Part shown: piece by piece, positions 1-5,531 of the stretch
Numbering within the stretch: position 1 is the first letter of the stretch
How the letters are laid out: each line of letters starts with the position of its first letter
Assembly: GCA_013151585.1 (NCBI GenBank)
Contig: JAADHY010000235.1
Span: 1-5,712, forward strand
Origin: Planctomycetota bacterium
Lineage (GTDB): Bacteria; Planctomycetota; Planctomycetia; Planctomycetales; Planctomycetaceae
Length of the DNA stretch: 5,712 nucleotides
Direction of reading: 5' to 3'
The notes under the pieces: generated by a model
What the model saw: only the letters and a program-made list of their open reading frames with translations
Database searches by the model: none
Told to the model about the DNA's origin: nothing
Translations under genes and position numbers: made by a program

Positions 1-2
1 CG

Positions 3-287
3 CGCTCCGGCGAGCGTATGCGCGAACTGTTGGCTCGGATCGACAAAATGGAATTGCCCAAAGAGTACGATCCCGCTCGGCATCAACAATACGTCGACCG
101 GAAAATCGCCACGCTAACAAACCAGCAGCGTGCCCGGCTGAGCCAACTATGGAAAGAGAAGCAAAGGATCGATCCGGACATGCCGAATCGCGGCGCGTCG
201 TTCGTGAGGATCCTGACATACGTGGCATCAGGCGAGCGATTGCCAGCAGAAGTCCGGACGGAGGCGCCTGGAGCTGCCGCGTACTGA
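3..287 (+). CDS. 3' part of an unrecognised hydrophilic protein (start lies outside the window)
   Basis: The frame is open from the left window edge to a TGA at 285-287. The ATG at 18 has no clear ribosome binding site within the bases available, so I read this as the last 94 or so residues of a longer protein. The visible part is charged and probably helical: a Lys/Glu-rich stretch, then QQRARLSQLWKEKQ, then MPNRGASFVRILTYVASG. It reads like a genuine conserved C-terminus, whereas the opposite strand over the same bases reads as Cys/Ser/Trp-rich noise. The final residues after YVASGE (Ala/Pro-rich, about 15 residues) may be native or may be read-through into foreign DNA at the junction discussed for the hydrolase-like gene. 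I do not recognise the family and assign no function. It converges on, and overlaps by 205 nt, the 3' end of the minus-strand gene. Confidence 0.55.
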   Translation, partial: RSGERMRELLARIDKMELPKEYDPARHQQYVDRKIATLTNQQRARLSQLWKEKQRIDPDMPNRGASFVRILTYVASGERLPAEVRTEAPGAAAY

Positions 288-1495
288 TGCGGCATGCCGA
301 CCATCAACGCGGCGGCCAAACCGACGCGGAACCGGAAATCGGTCTTGCTGCCGTCCGGCAGATACTTGTCGCCGTAGACGGTCGTCGCGATCTTTGTGAA
401 GCCGTAGCTGAATTTCGGACGCGTCTCGGTCTTTTCCACCCAGTGTCGCAGGTGCTCGAACGCCGGCGAGAATCGATCGAAGTGGCTGCCCGAAGGAAAG
501 CTTTCCATTTCGATTCCGTTGACGTACTTCCAGCCCCGAAAACCACCCGCCGCGCCGCTGGAATCGATCTGAATGATCTTGTTCGGCCCTAGCCGGCGGC
601 GCAGTTCGCGCACGAAAACCTGACCGCCCAACCCGAAGCTGTTCACGCCGCCCGTGTATCCGTAATCGGGCACGAGGTCGTTGTTGCAGTCGACGGGCCG
701 GTGGAAAAGGGTGTGGCGCCACATGCCCACGTCGAACTCGACCCCGTCGGCCGCCGGATGGCGCTGCAAAAGTTCTTCGGCCCAAAACTTCGCCGCCCAT
801 TCGGCCGCCGTCAGCCCCTCGGGACTTCTTGGGCACTGCAAGCTGAAGTTCAGCGACCAGGACCGAACGCCGGTGTTATCGCCGCAGTATTGAGCGTGCG
901 TGGCCACGGCCGCGCGACCGGCCTGAAACGCCAGCGCCCGCGTGCCGTACTGGCCGCGCCGCACTTCGATGAACGTCGGTCCGACCGCCGTGACGATCGC
1001 GTATTCGGCGTGCGACCAATCGGGGCGGCCGTGGGCGTCCAGGCGGTAGAGCACCACGTCGTCCGGCACACCGAGCCCGTTCGGGGTGTCAGTGCGAAAC
1101 CGCTCGGGATGCTCGACGGGAATCCGCGTCACCCCCGCGTCGGCCGCGATGTCGCCGGTGACCTTTGAGCCGGTCCAGTACAGGAAATGTCCCGGCCAGA
1201 CTCGTACGTGACGGCGGCGCCGCGCATCGACGAGGTTCCGGTGAATCGCCGCATAGGGTCGGTGAAGAATGCAAATCTTCTCCGGCCAGCGCTCCTTGAT
1301 TTTCTCGATCGGTCCGGCGTGCACGATCGGAAACGGTGCCAGCTTCTCAATTGGGGCGCCGCTTTCCAGCGGCCGAAACGCCATCGGAATCGGGAAAGTC
1401 TCGGGCAACCGAAGCGGCTCGCCGGCAATCGTCCCGCCGCTGAGAATCAGCGGCAAGCCGACCCAAAACGCACGAAACGGCATACGGCGAGTCAC
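83..1495 (-). CDS. Putative secreted glycoside-hydrolase-like TIM-barrel protein, C-terminus apparently replaced
   Basis: Encodes 470 residues from a GTG at 1495-1493. That start is chosen because AGGAGAGG lies 6 nt upstream and the product begins VTRRMPFRAF, followed by a hydrophobic stretch (about residues 10-24), a plausible signal peptide cut near residue 24-25; the next ATG (1483) is 18 nt from the same site. The body resembles predicted glycosyl-hydrolase families of the GHL15 type: YWTGSK at about 106-111, a strand-rich segment with RRGQYGT near 179-185, and an acidic motif DGVEFDVG at 251-258 (D251, E253, D255) that could hold catalytic acids. IIQIDSSG (D311) and NGIEMESF (E329, E331) follow. 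Expected role: hydrolysis of an unknown glycan outside the cytoplasm; the substrate cannot be read from sequence. Resemblance ends near residue 403 (GMPH). The remaining 67 residues become Arg/Ser/Cys/Trp-rich and are antisense to the converging plus-strand gene. The gene therefore looks 3'-truncated and may be a pseudogene. The family call is from motif memory and is moderate. Confidence 0.6.
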   Translation of the reverse strand: MTRRMPFRAFWVGLPLILSGGTIAGEPLRLPETFPIPMAFRPLESGAPIEKLAPFPIVHAGPIEKIKERWPEKICILHRPYAAIHRNLVDARRRRHVRVWPGHFLYWTGSKVTGDIAADAGVTRIPVEHPERFRTDTPNGLGVPDDVVLYRLDAHGRPDWSHAEYAIVTAVGPTFIEVRRGQYGTRALAFQAGRAAVATHAQYCGDNTGVRSWSLNFSLQCPRSPEGLTAAEWAAKFWAEELLQRHPAADGVEFDVGMWRHTLFHRPVDCNNDLVPDYGYTGGVNSFGLGGQVFVRELRRRLGPNKIIQIDSSGAAGGFRGWKYVNGIEMESFPSGSHFDRFSPAFEHLRHWVEKTETRPKFSYGFTKIATTVYGDKYLPDGSKTDFRFRVGLAAALMVGMPHQYAAAPGASVRTSAGNRSPDATYVRILTNDAPRFGMSGSILCFSFHSWLSRARCWFVSVAIFRSTYC

Positions 1496-1501
1496 CGATT
1501 G

Positions 1502-1509
1502 CCTCTCCT
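1502..1509 (-). promoter_or_regulatory. Ribosome binding site deciding the GTG start of the hydrolase-like gene
   Basis: On the minus strand AGGAGAGG is followed after 6 nt by GTG (1495-1493). The alternative ATG at 1483 lies 18 nt away and the upstream ATG at 1546 lies before the site. Spacing therefore favours the GTG, which also gives the signal peptide a basic n-region. Confidence 0.6.
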
Positions 1510-1818
1510 GACATCGCAACGTTCCAGTGACGATTCCCCAGCGCAAAGGACAGGGAGAGCGATCCGTCGGTATGAATCCAATTGGGAACGTGACAGGCTG
1601 CTACAGCCCCGGCACCGCTTGGCTGCGATTCTGGACGTGGCGAACGAACGCTTCAGCAAACTGGCAGTGGCATTCGCGGCCGCGGAAACGGTTTTCTTCG
1701 TCCTCCTGCAATCAGAATAACCATTGCATACCGCGGACCAGGCTCGCGGTCCGCAAACTATCCTCACCCGCGATGCAAATCCGTCGTGTGCCCGGATGCA
1801 TGCTCGTCGAGACGCAGC
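1510..1818. other. Intergenic gap between oxidoreductase and hydrolase-like gene
   Basis: About 310 nt separate the TAA of the oxidoreductase from the ribosome binding site of the next gene. Open frames cross it on both strands, but none has a plausible start with a ribosome binding site or recognisable protein content. A 7-bp hairpin lies near the oxidoreductase end. I see no clear -35/-10 pair. The length suggests the hydrolase-like gene is transcribed at least partly from its own promoter. Confidence 0.45.
1733..1754 (-). terminator. Weak hairpin downstream of the oxidoreductase gene
   Basis: GCGGACC (1733-1739) and GGTCCGC (1748-1754) form a perfect 7-bp GC-rich stem with an 8-nt loop, 64 nt past the stop of the oxidoreductase gene. 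No run of U follows on the minus strand, so it is not a canonical intrinsic terminator. It could be a U-tract-less terminator, an mRNA 3'-end stabiliser, or chance. Confidence 0.25.
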
Positions 1819-3201
1819 TTATGCACGGAGTTGATACGGCTCCCGTTGGGGTCGGTGGAGCATCTGATCGGCTTCTTCGTCGCCGGCGATTTGTTCTTTT
1901 TCCGGGTCCCAGGTGATTTTGCGGCCGAGACGCAGCGAAATGTTGGTCAGATGACATGCCGTGACCGTGCGGTGCTGGATGCGCACGGGTGAGACAGGCT
2001 CCCTGCGCTGCTTCACCGCGTCGAAGAAATTGCCCATATGGTCGCTGCTGGGCGCCACTCGCCAAGCACCCTCCGGAAGCGGATTCTGCTTCAGCTCCTC
2101 GGCCGCTTTGCCGTAAACGCCGCCTCGGTTCACAAAAAGACGCCCCTCTTCACCGACGAACATGATGCCGTTGCGATTGAAGGTTTTGATTTCATCAGGC
2201 ACGTCGGAGCCGAACAGCCACTCGACCTGTTCGGACGTGGTCGGCTCATGCTTGGCGACGCTGCCGTACAGCCGTCTGTCGTTCAGCGCCGCAAAGTAAA
2301 GCAGTTCGACGCCGTTCGGGTACTGCATGCGGGCAAAAAAGCGGTCGGGCGTGTTATAGCACTGCTCGCGTCCTTTGTTGGGGAACAACGCCCGCGCCTC
2401 GACCGTTAGCGGGCCCGTCAGTTCGCAGTCCATCCCCCAATGAGCGATGTCCATGTGATGGTTGCCCCAATCGGTAATGATCCCGCCGGCGTACTCGTAC
2501 CACCAGCGGAAGTTCTTGTGAGTGCGTTGCCGGCAGTAGGGACGTTCAGGAGCTTGGCCTTGATACAGGTCCCAGTCGAGATAATCCGGGACCGGTTCGG
2601 TCGGAAATGGCCCGCCTTTTGTGCTGAAGTACGGCAAAGCGACCCATACCTGCCGCAGTTGGCCGATACGACCGTTGCGGACCAGCTCGACCGCCGTCTG
2701 AAACTGCCGCGCGCTGCGCTGCTGTGTCCCCACTTGCACAACCCGTCCGGTTTCTTCCACCAGTCGGCGCAGCAACTTGCCCTCGTCGATGGTGAGCGTC
2801 AGCGGCTTTTCCGTGTAAACGTCTTTGCCGGCTTTCAGCGCGGCGATGTTGATCAGCGTGTGCCAGTGGTCCGGCGTGGCATTCACGATCACGTCGATGT
2901 CGTCGCGTTGAAGCAGCTCGCGGTAGTCCTGGTAGACGTCCGGCCTGCCGCCGAAGGCCTTTTTGGCCCGCTCCGCGTGCCGCCGGTCGACATCGCAGAC
3001 GGCCACAACGTCACCGAACCGAGCCGCGTTTTTCGTATCGGCCATGCCGCGTCCGCCCACCCCGATCGCTCCGATCTTCAGCCGGTCATTGGGCGACGCC
3101 GCCCGCGTCCGCCGGCTGCTGAAAAAATAAGGAACCGATGCGGTGCTCGCCGCGAAGGCAACTGATCGTGATAGAAATCCTCGTCGGGTCGTTCGTTTCA
3201 T
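1819..3201 (-). CDS. Tat-exported Gfo/Idh/MocA-family NAD(P)-dependent oxidoreductase
   Basis: A 460-residue protein with an ATG start and AGGGGAGG 7 nt upstream. The N-terminus carries a twin-arginine signal, TRRGFL at residues 5-10, followed by an alanine-rich hydrophobic stretch, so a folded, cofactor-loaded export to the periplasm is expected. The Rossmann fold begins at about 41 with GVGGRG at 47-52 and an acidic residue at the end of the second strand (D70). The family EKP motif is at 131-133; the lysine normally contacts cofactor and substrate. DWGNHHMDIAHW at 244-255 supplies the histidines and aspartate usual in the active site of this superfamily. The tail (WDPEKEQIAGDEEAD, about 431-445) matches the bacterial C-terminal extension frequent in planctomycete paralogues. 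Expected activity is reversible oxidation of a sugar, sugar derivative or inositol-like substrate, or an NAD-recycling glycosidase-like reaction; the substrate is not determinable. The length is normal and the frame intact. It lies 88 nt after the kinase gene and is probably co-transcribed with it. Confidence 0.93.
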   Translation of the reverse strand: MKRTTRRGFLSRSVAFAASTASVPYFFSSRRTRAASPNDRLKIGAIGVGGRGMADTKNAARFGDVVAVCDVDRRHAERAKKAFGGRPDVYQDYRELLQRDDIDVIVNATPDHWHTLINIAALKAGKDVYTEKPLTLTIDEGKLLRRLVEETGRVVQVGTQQRSARQFQTAVELVRNGRIGQLRQVWVALPYFSTKGGPFPTEPVPDYLDWDLYQGQAPERPYCRQRTHKNFRWWYEYAGGIITDWGNHHMDIAHWGMDCELTGPLTVEARALFPNKGREQCYNTPDRFFARMQYPNGVELLYFAALNDRRLYGSVAKHEPTTSEQVEWLFGSDVPDEIKTFNRNGIMFVGEEGRLFVNRGGVYGKAAEELKQNPLPEGAWRVAPSSDHMGNFFDAVKQRREPVSPVRIQHRTVTACHLTNISLRLGRKITWDPEKEQIAGDEEADQMLHRPQREPYQLRA

Positions 3202-3289
3202 CGGATGGCCTCCCCTTTCGTTGGGACAATGCCATTTTCGACACTGTCAAATTACTCCCGATCCCGCCACTGGACCGATCCCACAACGC
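3202..3289 (-). promoter_or_regulatory. Kinase-oxidoreductase spacer with ribosome binding site and direct repeat
   Basis: The oxidoreductase ribosome binding site AGGGGAGG is at 3216-3209, 7 nt from its ATG. Further upstream, GGGATCGG occurs twice on the minus strand (3282-3275 and 3265-3258), with starts 17 nt apart, just after the kinase stop codon. A TTGACA hexamer (3250-3245) has no convincing -10 partner. No terminator hairpin is visible, which is consistent with read-through from the kinase gene. Confidence 0.4.
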
Positions 3290-4381
3290 TCACCGCTGGA
3301 CTCGGCCCGTACCGGAGCCTCGCATCAGTGCTTCGATTTCCTCGCGGGTCGCGTAGTTGAAGTCGCCGCGGATGCTGTGCTTCAAACAACTGGCCGCGAC
3401 GGCGTATCGCAAGGCCGTCTCCGCGTCCGCCAATTCGGGCGTGTTCAGTGCGAAGATCAGCGCCCCGGCGAACGCGTCGCCTGCGCCGACGCGGTCCACG
3501 ATATCGCGGATTTCATACGGGCGGTAGCGACCGTCCGGATCCGTCGGTGCCAACAGGGCGTGTTGGGTCTGAGCGTCGTATAAGAGCGCTCCCCAGTTGT
3601 TGTGGTCGGCCGAAATACTCTCGCGCAGCGTGATCGCCACTCGTTGAACTTGAGGATATCGTTCAACGATCTGGCGCGCGACGGTCGTGTAACCTTCGAC
3701 GTTCAGGCGGCCGGCTTCGACATCTGTCTTCGGGGCAGCGATGCCGAGCGACCGTTCTGCGTCTTCTTCGTTGCCGATGACCAGATCGACGAACGCCATC
3801 AGGCGGTGCATCGTCTGCCGGGCCAGTTCTGCCGGATTCGTCCCCGGTTGCCAACGCCATAGTTTCTTGCGGAAGTTCAGGTCGCAAGAGACGGTCAAGC
3901 CCCGGCGTTTGGCCTGCTCCACGGCCCGCAGAGCGGCCTCGGCCGCGGGTCGACTGATGGCCGGCGTGATGCCGGTGATGTGAAACCAATGGGCGTCTTG
4001 AAAAACGGCCTCCCAGTCGTACGTGTCGGCTGGTTTAATCGCGACGGCCGAGCCGGATCGGTCGTAAGTCACCGTGCCGCCTCGCTGGTTGGCTCCGGTC
4101 TCCACAAAGTAGATTCCGAAGCGTCCTTCGCGGGTCCGGACAATCAGATCCGTCTCGACGCCCAGCTTTCGCAGTTCCTGCTCTAGCGAGTCAGTGATCG
4201 GATTGTCCGGCAGCGCGGTCAGGAAAGCCGATCGGCCGCCCTGGAAAGCGATCGAGACGGCCACGTTCAACTCACCACCACCGAAAGTCGCTTCCAGCCG
4301 ACCGGGAATCACCTGTCGCAGCCGCAGGTGCCCCTCCGGCGCCAACCGCAACATCACTTCGCCAAACGTGACGATACGCAC
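3290..4381 (-). CDS. kdgK: 2-keto-3-deoxygluconate kinase (PfkB/ribokinase family)
   Basis: A 363-residue cytoplasmic sugar kinase expected to phosphorylate 2-keto-3-deoxygluconate with ATP to 2-keto-3-deoxy-6-phosphogluconate, the entry to the lower Entner-Doudoroff route for uronates. It opens with MRIVTFGEVMLRLAPE. The substrate-side PfkB signature GGGELNVAVS is at 34-43, followed by the KDG-kinase-like GIYFVETGANQR (89-100), WFHITGITPA (132-141) and SCDLNFRKKLW (165-175). NEEDA (204-208) and the C-terminal PfkB signature DRVGAGDAFAGA (296-307) are intact; D302 is the expected catalytic base and GAG forms the anion hole. The length is slightly above the usual 310-350 residues. The start is GTG (4381-4379) with GAGAGAGGA 8 nt upstream. 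It is the first gene of the minus-strand set, preceded by a long gene-free region, so the main promoter should lie just beyond 4400. A related PfkB specificity such as fructose or ribose is less likely given the motifs after residue 89. Confidence 0.9.
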   Translation of the reverse strand: MRIVTFGEVMLRLAPEGHLRLRQVIPGRLEATFGGGELNVAVSIAFQGGRSAFLTALPDNPITDSLEQELRKLGVETDLIVRTREGRFGIYFVETGANQRGGTVTYDRSGSAVAIKPADTYDWEAVFQDAHWFHITGITPAISRPAAEAALRAVEQAKRRGLTVSCDLNFRKKLWRWQPGTNPAELARQTMHRLMAFVDLVIGNEEDAERSLGIAAPKTDVEAGRLNVEGYTTVARQIVERYPQVQRVAITLRESISADHNNWGALLYDAQTQHALLAPTDPDGRYRPYEIRDIVDRVGAGDAFAGALIFALNTPELADAETALRYAVAASCLKHSIRGDFNYATREEIEALMRGSGTGRVQR

Positions 4382-4389
4382 GACGAGGG

Positions 4390-4398
4390 TCCTCTCTC
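4390..4398 (-). promoter_or_regulatory. Ribosome binding site of the kinase gene
   Basis: GAGAGAGGA ends 8 nt before a GTG start. The site and spacing support GTG, since the frame has no ATG at this position and the conserved N-terminus begins directly here. Confidence 0.6.
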
Positions 4399-4408
4399 AC
4401 AATGACTA

Positions 4409-4431
4409 CGACGTTTGGGTTTCGTACGTCG
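4409..4431. promoter_or_regulatory. Dyad upstream of the kinase gene, possible operator
   Basis: CGACGT (4409-4414) and ACGTCG (4426-4431) are perfect inverted 6-mers separated by 11 nt, just upstream of the kinase ribosome binding site. The position suits an operator or a 5'-leader hairpin. Six-base arms are short, so chance is possible; no regulator gene is in the window to pair it with. Confidence 0.2.
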
Positions 4432-4674
4432 ACGACCCGGCTTGCGGTGCGCTCTTCATGACAGAGCCTTGTGATGCGGTTTCGCCCCGTCTGCCGGTTG
4501 TATCAAGTGAGGATATCGGCTTCCTTCCCGCGGCGAAACTCCACCCACGCGTTTCTGCCGCAATCGCACCCTCGGAAGCGCTCCTCGGCCGGCTCCTTTT
4601 GACTCCTCGGGGCGCACGACGAGGTGTGTATGGCTGCACGGCCACACTCGGAAGTCAGCGTGCGAAACGAAGTC

Positions 4675-4732
4675 CCTTCTCCCCCCACCCGTCCGGGGGG
4701 AGAAGGTGCCCGAAGGGCGGATGAGGGGGGCC
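4675..4732 (+). repeat. Composite palindromic repeat, copy 1
   Basis: A perfect 12-bp stem pairs 4675-4686 (CCTTCTCCCCCC) with 4695-4706 around an 8-nt loop. It is followed by a mini-hairpin GCCC-GAA-GGGC (4708-4718) and the tail GGATGAGGGGGG (4719-4730). Read on the opposite strand the order is CCTCATCC, a TTC-loop hairpin, ACCTTCTCCC, then the large hairpin. That is the same architecture as copy 2. It resembles the CCCTCTCCCC / GGGGAGAGGG class of dispersed intergenic palindromes; the class assignment is from memory. It may also act as a terminator or mRNA-end structure, but no gene ends here. Confidence 0.75.
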
Positions 4733-4799
4733 ACTATGGCTCAAGTCAGCGCAGAGGTCTCGAGAGACGCTCCGCGCAGCCCGGGCTACCCCCAACGGA

Positions 4800-4884
4800 G
4801 TGAACGCAACGCGCTAGCGTGCGGTCCCCGCGGCCTGCACGCTTGGGCCGGCAACGCGACCGGACGCTAGCGCGTTCCGCTCAC
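4800..4884. repeat. Inverted repeat with CTAG-centred arms
   Basis: AACGCGCTAGCGT (4808-4820) is exactly inverted at 4864-4876. Extending to 29-nt arms (4800-4828 and 4856-4884) gives 25 of 29 matches by my count, with a 27-nt centre. An alternative 7-bp stem pairs 4816-4822 with 4837-4843 and excludes the long stem. CTAG is generally rare in bacterial genomes, so its presence in both arms is notable. I infer an interspersed non-coding repeat; similar CTAG palindromes are, to my recollection, common in Pirellulales genomes. Confidence 0.7.
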
Positions 4885-4955
4885 GCTTCACGCTGCGCAC
4901 CGGAGCCTCGCGCCTTCCCCTTACTGTTTCTACTGTTTCACACCGATCGGAGATT

Positions 4956-5005
4956 CCTCACCCGGCCGCCTTCGGCGGCCACCCTCTCCCGCACGCGGGA
5001 GACGG
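4956..5005 (-). repeat. Composite palindromic repeat, copy 2 (inverted relative to copy 1)
   Basis: The plus strand reads CCTCACCC, then the hairpin GGCCGCC-TTC-GGCGGCC (4964-4980), then ACCCTCTCCC leading into the hairpin TCTCCCGC / GCGGGAGA (4985-4992 with 4995-5002). This matches the reverse complement of copy 1 element by element, with the hairpin arms changed in compensated fashion. The shared layout identifies one family in two orientations. Confidence 0.7.
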
Positions 5006-5490
5006 GACCGGTCCACTGTGGCCGGATATCGAAATCACAAAGGGCGTCGTGCGCCCGCTCGAGGCGGAGTAGGTGTAGGGGGCGAGAGTGTGGACAAGCC
5101 GCCCGTCCACGAGAGGCGCGTAATCGAATCCCTTTCAACAAGGGCCTCGGAAGGGACAAGCAGAATGCCCGCGCCGCTATTGTATCACGGTCTTGGAATC
5201 CAGAGCTATCGTCGCCTGCGGGTGAGGGAGGAGAAAGGCAAGAGAGTTGCGCCGATCCCTCAAGCTCGGAAATCGATGCGGTGTCCCGAGTGCAGTTCGG
5301 GCCGGATTCACTGTCACGCCGGACAGTTGCAGCGCTAACCATGCCTGACCATCAGGAAGAGCTCGGCATTTGTTCTCGAACGGTGAACCTGCGACGCTCA
5401 TGTTGCGATCAGCGGAACACGGAACCGGCTTCACTGCGTCACTGTTTGGCAAAGACGTGCGCCTTTGGTGCGGCCGGAGCCGCTGGTTAC

Positions 5491-5531
5491 GCCCCTCTCC
5501 CCCACGGCTGCGCCGCGGGGGGCGAGGGGGC
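5491..5531. repeat. Related palindromic repeat, copy 3 (single hairpin)
   Basis: GCCCCTCTCCCCCACGG (5491-5507) pairs imperfectly with 5513-5531 (CCGCGGGGGGCGAGGGGGC), with a few mismatches or bulges, around a short loop. It shares the CCCTCTCCC core with the other two copies but lacks the adjoining TTC-loop hairpin, so it is either a degenerate or a partial member of the family. Confidence 0.55.

Noticed and set aside
1187..1720. Plus-strand 177-residue frame antisense to the hydrolase-like gene, with a tail in the intergenic gap
   Set aside because: Most of it is antisense to a frame with recognisable protein motifs; the tail has no start or ribosome site of its own. It could at most be a decayed remnant.
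1492..1767. Minus-strand 91-residue frame in the gap before the hydrolase-like gene
   Set aside because: Cys/Arg/Ser-rich without motifs, no ribosome site before its start; AGGAGGA at 1701-1707 is not followed by a usable start codon.
2440..3165. Plus-strand 241-residue frame antisense to the oxidoreductase gene
   Set aside because: A long antisense open frame is expected in GC-rich coding DNA; the minus strand carries the complete family motifs.
3245..3250. TTGACA hexamer as a -35 box upstream of the oxidoreductase gene
   Set aside because: No acceptable -10 hexamer at the normal spacing; a single hexamer is weak evidence in a phylum with poorly defined promoters.
3311..4911. 13-nt exact match ACCGGAGCCTCGC at 3311-3323 and 4899-4911
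   Set aside because: One copy lies in kinase coding sequence; a match of this length in a GC-rich 5.7-kb window can arise by chance.
4938..5342. Minus-strand 134-residue and plus-strand 106-residue frames (5018-5338)
   Set aside because: They overlap each other and the minus-strand one runs through repeat copy 2. Composition is Arg/Ser/Cys-rich and neither has recognisable domains.
4675..5531. CRISPR array or transposon ends
   Set aside because: The palindromes are not regularly spaced identical repeats, and no transposase, cas gene or clear target-site duplication is visible.
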